A stretch of DNA of 33,745 nucleotides from HGM04593 sp964458275 (GTDB taxonomy: Bacteria > Bacteroidota > Bacteroidia > Bacteroidales > Bacteroidaceae), in contig CAYWIE010000026.1 in NCBI GenBank assembly GCA_964458275.1, positions 1-33,745 on the forward strand, in the 5' to 3' direction. Of this stretch, positions 8,634 to 17,188 are shown one piece after another. The stretch's first letter is position 1. Every line of letters starts with the position of its first letter. Under the pieces are notes generated by a model. That model worked only from the letters and a program-made list of their open reading frames with translations, ran no database searches and had not been told where the DNA came from. A program made the position numbers and the translations under genes.

Positions 8634-9104
8634 ATGAACAGCCTTAAAGAGAGAATATCAATAAAATTTCATTGGAACGCTACCGTGTGGATTGCAGCCG
8701 CATTGGTAGTGCTTCCATTTATTGCCCTATGGACTCTACCAGACGGTTGGCAGAAATATCTGTATGCAGCAATCATTCTTGTGGTTGTTGTCGGAGTGGC
8801 GGGATTCATCCCCATCCGTTTGGAAGCAGACAAGGAGGGTGTAAGGCTGCGCAGACTGTTCGGTTCGCTGGTTATACCTGCAAGTGCTATTGTGGAGTGC
8901 AAGAAAATCAACAGTTCTTATTTTGACGGTTCCATAAAGGCTTTCAGCATAGGAAAAATAAAGAAAAACCTGAATGGCAGGTGGTACACCATGTATGCAA
9001 CGGAATACAAGAATCTTGTTCTTGTAAGGACAGAGAAAATGGACTATATATTCAGTTGCACGAGACAGGATGATTTTGTGGAGTTTGTCAATGGACTGAA
9101 ATAA
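8634..9104 (+). CDS. Small membrane protein with a bacterial PH-like domain
   Basis: The 156-residue protein has two closely spaced membrane helices (about 16-34 and 42-60) followed by a beta-rich domain (about 63-156) that fits bacterial PH-domain families: IRLEADKEGVRLRRLFG, IPASAIVECKK and VLVRTEKMDYIFSC. The soluble part would face the cytoplasm or periplasm depending on topology, which cannot be fixed here. The function is unknown. Proteins of this type are often single-domain membrane proteins without enzymatic residues. The gene starts 12 nt after alaS and so probably rides on its transcript, and it ends before a strong bidirectional terminator. Confidence 0.75.
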   Translation: MNSLKERISIKFHWNATVWIAAALVVLPFIALWTLPDGWQKYLYAAIILVVVVGVAGFIPIRLEADKEGVRLRRLFGSLVIPASAIVECKKINSSYFDGSIKAFSIGKIKKNLNGRWYTMYATEYKNLVLVRTEKMDYIFSCTRQDDFVEFVNGLK

Positions 9105-9138
9105 GGAGTGCATCCCAATTCTAAAGTTCAAAGATTAA

Positions 9139-9168
9139 AAAAGGCTACACCCTTTGGTGTAGCCTTTT
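9139..9168. terminator. Bidirectional intrinsic terminator
   Basis: A 13-bp perfect stem, A4 then GGCTACACC, loop CTTT, GGTGTAGCC then T4, lies between the convergent PH-like gene and the small lipoprotein gene. The A-tract and T-tract make it work in both directions. This is the clearest shared terminator in the window. Confidence 0.92.
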
Positions 9169-9177
9169 AATGTGTTA

Positions 9178-9537
9178 TTATCTTCTTACAAAGGTAATGA
9201 CAGTAGTTTCCCGCTTATCAGTAACTAACAAAGCCGTTTCAGTTATATCCTTAATAATCATCATTGAGCTATAAGTATTGTACTTGATATCAAGCTGGGT
9301 TCCGTTCAAGTTCCAAGTGAAAGGAGAAGCAGAATCTTCGCTTCCTTCATGATAGGAATTTCCTGTTCCGTCACTCCGGAATGTCATCAGCATACCCGCA
9401 TTATCGGAATACTCCCAAGTACCAATCAGTAACTCTTTGTCAGTCTTTAGACCATCGTCATCATTGTCGCAAGCCGCAAAACCTGCACACATTAAAACGG
9501 CAATTAAAGCCATTCCAAGAATTCTTAAAGTTTTCAT
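9178..9537 (-). CDS. Small lipoprotein with a lipocalin-like domain
   Basis: The 119-residue protein has a lipoprotein signal with lipobox F-A-A-C (Cys-23). The residues after the cysteine are very acidic (DNDDD), resembling the Bacteroidota lipoprotein export signal that sends lipoproteins to the cell surface. The mature part is a small beta-rich domain starting LLIGTWEYSD and ending TVITFVRR, a pattern typical of lipocalin-like or DUF4923-type proteins of Bacteroidales. There are no catalytic motifs. It is downstream of the sialidase gene on the same strand after 117 nt, so it could be part of that transcript or have its own weak promoter. Its role is unknown. Confidence 0.8.
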   Translation of the reverse strand: MKTLRILGMALIAVLMCAGFAACDNDDDGLKTDKELLIGTWEYSDNAGMLMTFRSDGTGNSYHEGSEDSASPFTWNLNGTQLDIKYNTYSSMMIIKDITETALLVTDKRETTVITFVRR

Positions 9538-9570
9538 CTTTATATCATTTTAGGTACAACTTGAATAATG

Positions 9571-9603
9571 TTTGAATTTCAAGAGTTCAAGACTCTATTC
9601 AAA
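9571..9603. other. Imperfect dyad between sialidase and lipoprotein genes
   Basis: TTTGAAT at 9571-9577 pairs with ATTCAAA at 9597-9603, and the inner AGAGT/ACTCT pairs around a 5-nt loop with a 4-nt bulge on one arm. A second small hairpin, GGAAG/CTTCC, lies at 9620-9639. Neither has a U-tract on the minus strand, so they look more like 3'-end or leader structures than terminators. Confidence 0.4.
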
Positions 9604-9654
9604 CCAAGAAGCTGTTTAAGGAAGGTTCTAAGAGCTTCCTATATTGAAAATTGT

Positions 9655-11916
9655 TCATTTCTTCGTAAGCGGAGCTATCACGTTCTTGTAGAGATAGAGA
9701 GCACGATTCTCATTCTTGTCGAGCGAATACTTGCCATCGGTTATCTTCTCCAATGTGTAGGCCTTATATGCAATGGTATAACCACCGCCGCTGGTGCAGT
9801 ATGTATCCTCTTCGTAGATGAATGCCAAAGCTCCGTCTGCCTGAAGAGTCATGGTGGAGTATGCCGAACTTGTGATGCTGCTGCGGTAACGGCCGTCCCA
9901 ATCCTTTGCAAAATGGGCGGGAGTGAGGAAGTCGTTGTAATCCTCAAGTTCCTTATAATATATGCCCACATTGCTGCGTCCGCTGCCGAAGGGAAGCGAC
10001 TGGAGGGCAATATAGAGCTGCTTGCCATCGCTGTTGCGCACTGCGGGCAGTATCATTATTTCGCCGTTGCATGAGTTGTTGAGCGCAGTTACTCCGTTGT
10101 TCCTTGCTCCCGAATATGCCATTTCGCCCCATTCGCCGGTAGCGGTTTCTGCATCCTCGAAGCGGAAGATATTGTAGTAGCGTCCGCCGCCGCAACGTGA
10201 ACTTATGACGATGCTTCCATCGGGGAGTTCTTCGGTCTTAGGCTCATCGCCGCTATGAGGGATAGCACCCTTATCGGTGCTGCCGAGCACCTTCCACTGC
10301 CCGCCGAAGTCGTCGGAATAGACCACGAAGTTGCAGAATGTGCCGTCCTTGTCGCGGGCGAGCATGGCTGCATAGAGACGGTAGTAATCGCCTACCTTTG
10401 TCAGACGGCTCTGGAATATGCGGCCCGAACCTATGAACATAGAGCGTATGGGACCTACATTGCTGTTGTCAAAGGGAGTGTAGAACTGTTCGGTTATCAC
10501 TTCGGGAGCACTCCATGTTGCACCGCCATCTTCGCTGTAGAGACGTGCCACCTGATTGGGTATGTCGCGTGTGGAGTAGAAGAATGTCTGATAGCCGCAG
10601 ACACATAGCATAAGCACGCGGTTGCTCTCTCTGTCGGCAACAATGGCAGGGTCGCCGTATCCCGCAGTAAGGGAGATGTTGCGGTTATTGTCTACAAGCT
10701 TGCCGTCGCCCTCGATGATGGTGAATATTTCGCCCCATGTCTTACCGTTGTCCTTGCTGATGCGTCCGTGAAGGTCGATGCGTCCGTTACCGATGTCGTA
10801 ACGGCAATGACGGTAGTCGGCTACTGCGAGAAGGTCGCCGTTTGCAGTGGTGGTGATTGCCGGAATACGATAAGGGATTGCAGCGGACGTCAGCGTCGGG
10901 AAGAGCTCGAAGTGTGGTTCGGGCTTTTCGAAATACCGGGTCAATGCAACTTCGAGGTCCTTAAGGATTATTCCGCTGTTCTTGCTGTCGCTGAGGGTTA
11001 CAGTGATGCTCTGTGCGGGCTTTTCTCCAGCCTTGTATTCAAGGGCTTTGTCGAGGGGAATATTCTCGCCTTCGTATTCTATCCTTATATTGTCGGCAGT
11101 TGCGTCCTTGACAATCTTGCCCAACTTCAGAGATTCAATGCAATAGCCTTTAGGTGCGCTTATGGTGTATGTCGCGCTGTTCGATGTTCCTGTGTAGCAA
11201 GCAATGTCATTGCCCACATTCTTCATGTTGTTGGCGCTGCTGCTGAGTGTTACGGGTGTCTGTCTGTCGTTGCTTACCCATTTAGAGAACCATGTTCCTG
11301 ACGCATTGCCGGCTGTGAATGTTCCGCTGAGTGCATCTATCGCTACACTGTTCTTGGCGATGGCTATCACGATGGACGAGCCGGTGTCGGCACCCGTTGT
11401 CCAGAAAGCGAGCTTTCCGCCACGGTTGTTGACGATATTCTTGCTTGCGCCCTTAGGAGCAAGGTAGTATGCGTCTACATTATTGCCGAGGTCTTTGGAT
11501 GGAGCGAGTGTCCACACAGTGCTGTACGACTTTGCGCCATCTTCCTTGAGCACGACAAATGCGGTGCTGCCTGCATCGCCGCTCATTGCTACGGGGGCAG
11601 CAAGCACTTTGCCTGCACCTGCCTGCTTGTTGTATATCCTATAGCCGCTCTTTTCGTCGCCGGTGAAACACCAGAGGTCGGCATCGGCAAGCTCGCTGCG
11701 GTTGCTCTTTACGGCTATATGTTCTTTGCCGGCATTGTCCGATATGAAGAGTCCCGAACTTCCTATCGCCATTGTGTACCACTCTGTGTCTGCTGCAAAA
11801 CCATCCTTTGTAACAGATGTTACACGGAAAGGCACTTCGCACCATGCAGCATTGCAACAGAGAAGCATCAGCAATGCTGCCATTATCTGTAAATGTCTTT
11901 TCGTCATAAATATCAT
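9655..11916 (-). CDS. Secreted exo-alpha-sialidase, GH33, with N-terminal accessory domains
   Basis: The 753-residue exported enzyme has a signal peptide (about 1-26; the ATG at 11907 is an equally good start), two accessory regions (about 27-185 and 195-328) and a C-terminal six-bladed sialidase domain (about 335-730). The catalytic domain shows YRIP (Arg-350 of the Arg triad), three Asp boxes (SKDNGKTW 387-394, SEDGGATW 461-468, SDDFGGQW 534-541), the nucleophile Tyr in SAYSTM (Tyr-686) and its Glu partner in IYEED (near 702). It should release terminal sialic acid from glycoconjugates in the periplasm or at the surface. The N-terminal parts contain no catalytic motifs and are probably carbohydrate-binding. 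The gene follows the GH36 gene on the same strand. Confidence 0.93.
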   Translation of the reverse strand: MIFMTKRHLQIMAALLMLLCCNAAWCEVPFRVTSVTKDGFAADTEWYTMAIGSSGLFISDNAGKEHIAVKSNRSELADADLWCFTGDEKSGYRIYNKQAGAGKVLAAPVAMSGDAGSTAFVVLKEDGAKSYSTVWTLAPSKDLGNNVDAYYLAPKGASKNIVNNRGGKLAFWTTGADTGSSIVIAIAKNSVAIDALSGTFTAGNASGTWFSKWVSNDRQTPVTLSSSANNMKNVGNDIACYTGTSNSATYTISAPKGYCIESLKLGKIVKDATADNIRIEYEGENIPLDKALEYKAGEKPAQSITVTLSDSKNSGIILKDLEVALTRYFEKPEPHFELFPTLTSAAIPYRIPAITTTANGDLLAVADYRHCRYDIGNGRIDLHGRISKDNGKTWGEIFTIIEGDGKLVDNNRNISLTAGYGDPAIVADRESNRVLMLCVCGYQTFFYSTRDIPNQVARLYSEDGGATWSAPEVITEQFYTPFDNSNVGPIRSMFIGSGRIFQSRLTKVGDYYRLYAAMLARDKDGTFCNFVVYSDDFGGQWKVLGSTDKGAIPHSGDEPKTEELPDGSIVISSRCGGGRYYNIFRFEDAETATGEWGEMAYSGARNNGVTALNNSCNGEIMILPAVRNSDGKQLYIALQSLPFGSGRSNVGIYYKELEDYNDFLTPAHFAKDWDGRYRSSITSSAYSTMTLQADGALAFIYEEDTYCTSGGGYTIAYKAYTLEKITDGKYSLDKNENRALYLYKNVIAPLTKK

Positions 11917-11930
11917 TCAAGTGCTAAAGA

Positions 11931-11964
11931 AAAGAGTGCCACCATACGCGATGGCAGCACTCTT
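11931..11964 (-). terminator. Hairpin between the GH36 gene and the sialidase gene
   Basis: AAGAGTGC (11932-11939) pairs with GCACTCTT (11957-11964), with an inner CCAT/ATGG helix around a 2-nt internal loop. On the minus strand it is followed by a short T-rich run (TTTTCTTT). It lies 14 nt after the GH36 stop and about 15 nt before the sialidase ATG. It could be a terminator, a processing site or a partial attenuator. Confidence 0.6.
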
Positions 11965-11978
11965 GTCTGTTGGTTATA

Positions 11979-14147
11979 TTACTGTGCTATAAGCTCATAT
12001 ACTGCGCTACCAAGCTCTTTCTCGATGTTCAGGTAGAAGCCCTGAGACATAAGTGTCTTACCGCTGATAACCTTGCCCTCAAGTGAACCTTTGCTCTTGG
12101 GGTTCTCTTTGTTGAGCTCGCGGAACATGTACTTCTTGTTGGGGTCGAGACCTTTGAGCACTCTTGACTCGGCAGGATAGCTGCGGATGTACTGTGTGCG
12201 ATAGAGGAAGTATACAGCGCGGTCCTTCTCAGGTGTTACATACATTACAGAAACATAGGGTTTCTTCTCATAAGGAGAGATGAGACGGTAGAGGTCGCCC
12301 TGCTGTATTACGGGACGGATGTTCTTGTATGTCTCAATGGCACGTTTTGCAAACTCCTTCTCCTTGTCTGTAAGGTCAGAGGGTTTCATCTCCATACCCA
12401 AACGGCCTGTCATTGCCACGTCGAAGCGGAACTTCAAGGGAGTTACGCGTTTTGTCTGGTGGTTGGGCGATGCACTTACGTGAGCAGCCATTACGTTAGA
12501 GGGATAGTACTGTGATACACCCCACTGGATGAAGAGACGCTGGATTGCATCGGTGTTGTCGCTTGTCCAGCACTCGTTGAAGTAGGGGAAGTAAGCAAAG
12601 TTGAGACGACCGCCACCGCTTGCACAGAGCTGGATAACGAGATCGGGATATTTTGCACGGATGCGCTCAAGAGTCTTGATGAGACCTCTGTGATACTCGA
12701 TGTAGAGGTGAGACTGCTTTTTCTTGGGCAGATAGGGTGAAGCTGCGTTTGCGATAGAGAAGTTTGCGTCCCACTTCATGTAATAGATTTCGGGGTTAGC
12801 CTGCATGAGGTCGTCAACAACCTTGAATACGTGGTCCTGAACTTTGGGGTTAGTCATGTCGAGCATCAGCTGTGTACCGCCACGGCCCATAACAGGTTCG
12901 CGCTCGTCCTGACGGAGAATCCAATCGGGGTGTTTCTCATAGAGCTCGCTCTTTGAGTTTGTCATTTCGGGCTCAATCCAGATACCGAACTTGATGCCAT
13001 ACTTTTTGGATGTCTCGATGAGGCCTTCAACACCTTTGGGGAGCTTTTTCTTGCATACCATCCAGTCGCCGAGCGATGTCTCGCCGTTGTCGCGGGGATA
13101 TTTGTCGCCGAACCAGCCGTCGTCCATCACGAAGAGTTCACCGCCGATAGCAGAGAATTCCTTCATCATCTGGTCCATGCCCTCCTGATTTACTCTGAAG
13201 TAAACACCTTCCCAGCTGTTGAGGAGAATGTCGCGAGGCTCAGTACCGCCGATAATCTGGTACTTGCGGCCCCAACGGTGGAAGTTGCGGCTTACGCCGC
13301 CCTTACCCTCTGTGCTGCATGTAAGCACAAGTTCGGGAGTCTTGAATGTCTCTTTGGGCTCCAGTGTGTATGCCGATGCTTCGGGGTTGATGCCGGCTAC
13401 GATTTCGAGGTAGTTGGAGTTGCTCTCGTTGAGGAAAGAGAGTTCGTAGTTACCTGTCCACAAGAGTGTACCGCCCACTACAAAGCCGCAGTGTTCATTG
13501 GGCTTGCCACGTGATACCATGAAAGAGGGGTTTGTTACGAATGAGGTACGTGCACCGTCGTGGTTGCCAACAACCTTACGTCCGCGGTGAACGGGCTCTT
13601 CAACAAGCTGGCACTCTGCGCCCCAACCGCCTACAAGGTATGAAAGCCAGAGTTCGTTTGACTTCATGGGGAGGTAAGCCGAAGCGAAACGGTTGAGTGT
13701 AACCGCTTTTTTCTCCTTGTTGGTGATTACTGTAGACACTTTGATTACATCAACATCGGGGATAGCCTTGTAGAGTATGCTTACATAGAAGGGGAAGACT
13801 TTGTCCTTCATTACAAACTCTGTAACGTCAGCCTCGTTCTCTTTATACTGCTTAACCTCTTCGATTGCAAGTTCAAGAGAATTGTCGCCGCTGGGGTGTG
13901 TTACAAGCATTGCGTGCTCGGCTGTACAGTGTGTACCGAATGTGGGATATGCTCCCCAGTTGACTGCGTTGCCTGTGGCACGGATTTCATCCACCGGCGC
14001 GGTGGGACCGTAATAAACGAAATTAAGGCGTTCGCCCTTCTTGCCGCTCAACACCATAGTGGTGTTCTTTGTCGAGATTACATAATCCTCGGCATGTGCA
14101 GCCAAAGCAAAGATGGCGAGCACCAACAAAGAAAAGATTTTTTTCAT
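11979..14147 (-). CDS. Secreted alpha-galactosidase, GH36
   Basis: The 722-residue protein has a signal peptide (about 1-19, ending AAHA), an N-terminal beta-sandwich (to about 300) and a TIM barrel. Hallmarks of GH36 are present: LNSWEGVYF (309-317), MDDGWFG (341-347), FGIWIEPEM (387-395), the nucleophile Asp in YMKWDANF (Asp-460) and the acid/base Asp in CWTSDNTD (Asp-530). It should cleave terminal alpha-1,3/1,6-galactose from raffinose-type sugars, galactomannan or host glycans. Reading its codons shows mostly ATC and very little ATA for isoleucine, unlike neighbouring housekeeping genes, which suggests high expression. It has its own upstream promoter and is followed by the sialidase gene. 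Confidence 0.95.
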   Translation of the reverse strand: MKKIFSLLVLAIFALAAHAEDYVISTKNTTMVLSGKKGERLNFVYYGPTAPVDEIRATGNAVNWGAYPTFGTHCTAEHAMLVTHPSGDNSLELAIEEVKQYKENEADVTEFVMKDKVFPFYVSILYKAIPDVDVIKVSTVITNKEKKAVTLNRFASAYLPMKSNELWLSYLVGGWGAECQLVEEPVHRGRKVVGNHDGARTSFVTNPSFMVSRGKPNEHCGFVVGGTLLWTGNYELSFLNESNSNYLEIVAGINPEASAYTLEPKETFKTPELVLTCSTEGKGGVSRNFHRWGRKYQIIGGTEPRDILLNSWEGVYFRVNQEGMDQMMKEFSAIGGELFVMDDGWFGDKYPRDNGETSLGDWMVCKKKLPKGVEGLIETSKKYGIKFGIWIEPEMTNSKSELYEKHPDWILRQDEREPVMGRGGTQLMLDMTNPKVQDHVFKVVDDLMQANPEIYYMKWDANFSIANAASPYLPKKKQSHLYIEYHRGLIKTLERIRAKYPDLVIQLCASGGGRLNFAYFPYFNECWTSDNTDAIQRLFIQWGVSQYYPSNVMAAHVSASPNHQTKRVTPLKFRFDVAMTGRLGMEMKPSDLTDKEKEFAKRAIETYKNIRPVIQQGDLYRLISPYEKKPYVSVMYVTPEKDRAVYFLYRTQYIRSYPAESRVLKGLDPNKKYMFRELNKENPKSKGSLEGKVISGKTLMSQGFYLNIEKELGSAVYELIAQ

Positions 14148-14191
14148 AGTGTTATTTAATTATTTAATAGATAGAAATTCCTAATTAAATG

Positions 14192-14225
14192 CAAATATAT
14201 AAAAAACGAGCAAAAAAGAGACAAA
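14192..14225 (-). promoter_or_regulatory. Probable promoter of the GH36 gene
   Basis: On the minus strand TATATTTG (plus 14192-14199) fits TAnnTTTG, and TTTG (plus CAAA 14222-14225) lies 22 bp upstream, 1 bp over the usual spacing. The rest of the 221-bp divergent intergenic region is A/T-rich, and the start at 14147 would give a leader of about 38 nt. Confidence 0.55.
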
Positions 14226-14325
14226 GCTTGCTTTGTTTTTTTACAGCGAGTGCAATATATATTCGAGCTTAGTCTCAAATATTGAATAAAATTCCCATCT
14301 CTGAGCAGATATAGCCTTTTTTTTG

Positions 14326-14333
14326 TACCTTTG
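14326..14333 (+). promoter_or_regulatory. Probable -7 element for the PASTA protein gene
   Basis: TACCTTTG matches the Bacteroidota -7 element and is 35 nt before the start at 14369. It has no clear TTTG at the expected -33 position, so the call rests on the -7 element and on position. Confidence 0.45.
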
Positions 14334-14368
14334 TCGTATCAACCGAAGATATACCATAATCACAGCAA

Positions 14369-14953
14369 ATGAAAAAGAGTACAAAAAGAATTATTCTGAT
14401 AAACTTGATTGCAATGGCAATAGTAGTAGCAGCTACCCCATTCATAGTATTGGAATGGCTCGACAGCTACACACTGCACGGTAAGGCAATAGAAGTCCCG
14501 AATGTCTGCGGGTTGACACTCGACGAGGGAGCGGCCAGCTTGCAAAAACACATGCTCGGCTATGAGATTGTCGATTACAAATACCAGAAAGGCGCAAAGG
14601 AAAACGAGATACTCGAACAACGCCCTGCCGCCAATGCAAAAGTAAAGAAAGACCGCAAAATAATGCTCACTCTCAATTCGAACAAGGAACCCACCATAGC
14701 ATTGCCCGACGTTGCCGACAACTGCTCTTTGCGCGAGGCAGTGGCACGTTTGCGTGCGGCTGGATTCAAGCTCACGGAACACGACACCATCAAAGGCGAA
14801 AAGGACTGGGTATACTCTGTAATGAAAGACGAGGACACACTCAAGAACGGCGAGCAAGTAGCCATAGGCTCCACGCTTACACTTATCATAGGCAGCGGTG
14901 CAGAGGAGGAGAACGCCGACTCGGTGGTTGTAGAGGATTCATGGTTCGAATAA
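14369..14953 (+). CDS. Membrane-anchored PASTA-domain protein
   Basis: The 194-residue protein has a short basic N-terminus, one membrane helix (about 8-30) and two PASTA-type repeats (about 41-107 and 110-176). The repeats show the typical VPNVCGLTLDEGAASLQK and ILEQRPAANAKVKKD patterns. The C-terminus is acidic (EEENADSVVVED). In other phyla PASTA repeats bind muropeptides on serine/threonine kinases or penicillin-binding proteins. Here there is no kinase or transpeptidase domain, so this is a stand-alone form as found in Bacteroidota, often next to an RluD-type gene as it is here. It lies 27 nt upstream of the pseudouridine synthase gene and is likely cotranscribed. Its ligand is unproven. 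Confidence 0.86.
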   Translation: MKKSTKRIILINLIAMAIVVAATPFIVLEWLDSYTLHGKAIEVPNVCGLTLDEGAASLQKHMLGYEIVDYKYQKGAKENEILEQRPAANAKVKKDRKIMLTLNSNKEPTIALPDVADNCSLREAVARLRAAGFKLTEHDTIKGEKDWVYSVMKDEDTLKNGEQVAIGSTLTLIIGSGAEEENADSVVVEDSWFE

Positions 14954-14980
14954 CATCGTCAAGAAAATGAATATCAGACA

Positions 14981-16060
14981 ATGAGCACAGACAAATACAT
15001 GGAGGAGTTTTACGAATCTCCCCTGCTCGACGAAGGCGGCGACGACGATGAGACACTATTCAAGGAATACCGTTGCGTAGCCGACAAAGGACAGACACCT
15101 ATCAGGGTCGACAAATTCCTTGTAGACCACATAGCCCACATGTCCCGCAACAAGATACAGCAGGCGGCAGATGCAGGTTCGTTGACAGTAAACGGCAAGG
15201 TGGTAAAATGCAACTACAAGGTAAAGCCTTGCGATGTTGTGGTCGTTACGATGGATACACCCGCATACGACAACACCATCATCCCCGAAGATATTCCGCT
15301 CGACATTGTCTACGAAGACAATGACCTGATGGTTGTGAACAAGCCGGCAGGCCTTGTCGTGCATCCCGGTTGCGGCAACACACACGGCACATTGATAAAT
15401 GCAATTGCATGGCATATGCGCGACAACAGCAATTTCGACCCTAACGACCCTCAGGTAGGCCTTGTGCACCGGATAGACAAAAACACTTCGGGCTTGCTGG
15501 TCGTGGCAAAGACCGTGCATGCAAAAGCCCATTTAGGAATGCAGTTCTTCAAGAAGACCACCAAACGCACATACAACGCCATAGTCTGGGGCAGAGTAAA
15601 AGAGGACAACGGCACCATCGAAGGCAACATCACCCGAAATCCCCGCAACAGATTGCAGATGTGCGTCTCCTCCGACCCCGAAATAGGCAAGAGCGCCGTA
15701 ACCCACTACCGTGTCATTGAGCGCATGAGCTATGTAACGCTTGTAGAGTGCAACCTCGAAACGGGACGCACCCACCAGATAAGGGTACACATGAAGCACA
15801 TAGGGCACACGCTCTTCAATGACGACTGCTACGGCGGCGACGAAATACTCAAGGGTACACACTTCAGCAAGTACAGCCAATTCGTGCGCAACTGCTTCAA
15901 GATGTGCCCCCGACAGGCACTGCACGCAAAGACACTCGGATTCATACACCCCACGACAGGCAAAGAGATGTATTTCGACTCGGAACTGCCCGACGACTTC
16001 AAGAACCTCATAGAGGCTTGGCAGGTCTACTCGGCAGCAAGCGCAAGCTATACGGATTGA
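14981..16060 (+). CDS. rluD: RluA/RluD family pseudouridine synthase
   Basis: The product has 359 residues. After an acidic N-terminal extension (1-35) comes an S4 RNA-binding domain (about 41-90: IRVDKFLVDHIAHMSRNKIQ, GSLTVNGK) and then the catalytic domain, with VVNKPAGLVVHPG and the signature HRIDKNTSGLLV holding the catalytic Asp-166. GRTHQIRVHMKHIGHTL closes the active site. It isomerises uridines in RNA, most probably in 23S rRNA helix 69 by analogy with RluD, although RluA/RluC specificity cannot be excluded. It sits between the PASTA gene and mnmA, with a 42-nt gap to the latter. Confidence 0.92.
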   Translation: MSTDKYMEEFYESPLLDEGGDDDETLFKEYRCVADKGQTPIRVDKFLVDHIAHMSRNKIQQAADAGSLTVNGKVVKCNYKVKPCDVVVVTMDTPAYDNTIIPEDIPLDIVYEDNDLMVVNKPAGLVVHPGCGNTHGTLINAIAWHMRDNSNFDPNDPQVGLVHRIDKNTSGLLVVAKTVHAKAHLGMQFFKKTTKRTYNAIVWGRVKEDNGTIEGNITRNPRNRLQMCVSSDPEIGKSAVTHYRVIERMSYVTLVECNLETGRTHQIRVHMKHIGHTLFNDDCYGGDEILKGTHFSKYSQFVRNCFKMCPRQALHAKTLGFIHPTTGKEMYFDSELPDDFKNLIEAWQVYSAASASYTD

Positions 16061-16102
16061 ACCATCTGCACAGGCAACTGTTTGTAACACAAAGACCAGA
16101 AT

Positions 16103-17188
16103 ATGCAGCAAGAGAGAGTATTGCTTGGAATGAGCGGCGGAATAGACAGCACAGCCGCCTGCAAGATACTTCAGTCGCAAGGCTACGAAGTTGTAGGACT
16201 GACACTTCTGACCTGCGAGAGGTCGCTTCCCGCATGCGAAGAAGCAGCCGCTCTTGCAGCGCGCTTCAACATAAGGCATCACATTGCCGACATACGCGGA
16301 GAATTCAAAGAGAGCGTCATTGAACCCTTTCTGCAAGCCTACCTTGCGGGACTTACTCCCAACCCATGTATCGACTGCAACCCGACCGTCAAGTTCAGAA
16401 CACTCACAGAATATGCCGACAAGCTCGGTTGCAAATATATAGCCACCGGACACTACGTCCGCACATTGCACAGCGACGGCAAAGTCTTCATCAGACAAGG
16501 CGCCGACAACAAAAAAGACCAAAGCTATTTTCTGTGGCGGCTCTCGCAGGAACAGCTTCGCCGCACCCTTTTCCCCTTAGGAGAAATGACCAAAGAAGAG
16601 GCACGCAAGCTGCTGAAAGAGGAGGGATTGACCGAAAAGTCCAACGACGGCGAAAGCATGGAAATATGTTTCTTCGACGGCGACTACCGCGACTATCTGC
16701 ACAGCGCCATCCCCGATGCCGACAGCATAATAAAGCCGGGATACTTCGTCGACAGCGAAGGACGCAAATTGGGAGAGCACAAAGGATACCCCTACTACAC
16801 GATAGGCCAGCGCAAAGGACTCAACATAGCCTTAGGACACCCCGCATACGTACTCAAGATTAACGCCGCAAAGAACACGGTGATGCTTGGAGAAGCCGAG
16901 CAGCTGCTCACCCGCCACATGATTGTGGAAAGCCCCTCTTGGGTCGACGGCGTCCCATCGGCAGGGATAAGCGCCCGCATACGCCATCGCAGCAAATCCG
17001 CCCCATGCCGAATAGAGCGCAGTCTGCCCGACGGCAAATGGCTGGTATGCTTCGACGAGCCTGTATCGGCTGTTACGCCCGGACAATCGGCAGTTTTCTA
17101 CAGAGACGACATTGTTGTCGGCGGAGCATATATTTCGTCGCAACGGGGAATCAACCAATGGATAAACAGCAATGATGGGCAACAATGA
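16103..17188 (+). CDS. mnmA: tRNA-specific 2-thiouridylase MnmA
   Basis: The 361-residue enzyme adds the 2-thio group to U34 of tRNA-Lys, -Glu and -Gln. The PP-loop is SGGIDS (11-16), a slight variant of SGGVDS. The catalytic cysteines are in NPCIDCN (Cys-92, with an additional Cys-89) and MEICFF (Cys-189), and the C-terminal half has the expected GQRKGLNIALGHPAYV region. The C-x2-C at 89-92 is worth noting because many MnmA proteins keep only the second. As I recall, Bacteroidota often carry two MnmA paralogues, and this may be the one with the extra cysteine. The last 17 nt overlap the start of xseA, so the two are translationally linked. Confidence 0.93.
   Translation: MQQERVLLGMSGGIDSTAACKILQSQGYEVVGLTLLTCERSLPACEEAAALAARFNIRHHIADIRGEFKESVIEPFLQAYLAGLTPNPCIDCNPTVKFRTLTEYADKLGCKYIATGHYVRTLHSDGKVFIRQGADNKKDQSYFLWRLSQEQLRRTLFPLGEMTKEEARKLLKEEGLTEKSNDGESMEICFFDGDYRDYLHSAIPDADSIIKPGYFVDSEGRKLGEHKGYPYYTIGQRKGLNIALGHPAYVLKINAAKNTVMLGEAEQLLTRHMIVESPSWVDGVPSAGISARIRHRSKSAPCRIERSLPDGKWLVCFDEPVSAVTPGQSAVFYRDDIVVGGAYISSQRGINQWINSNDGQQ

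Noticed and set aside
15533..16522. A 329-codon minus-strand frame across the rluD-mnmA junction
   Set aside because: It crosses two strongly supported genes on the other strand and shows no motif.
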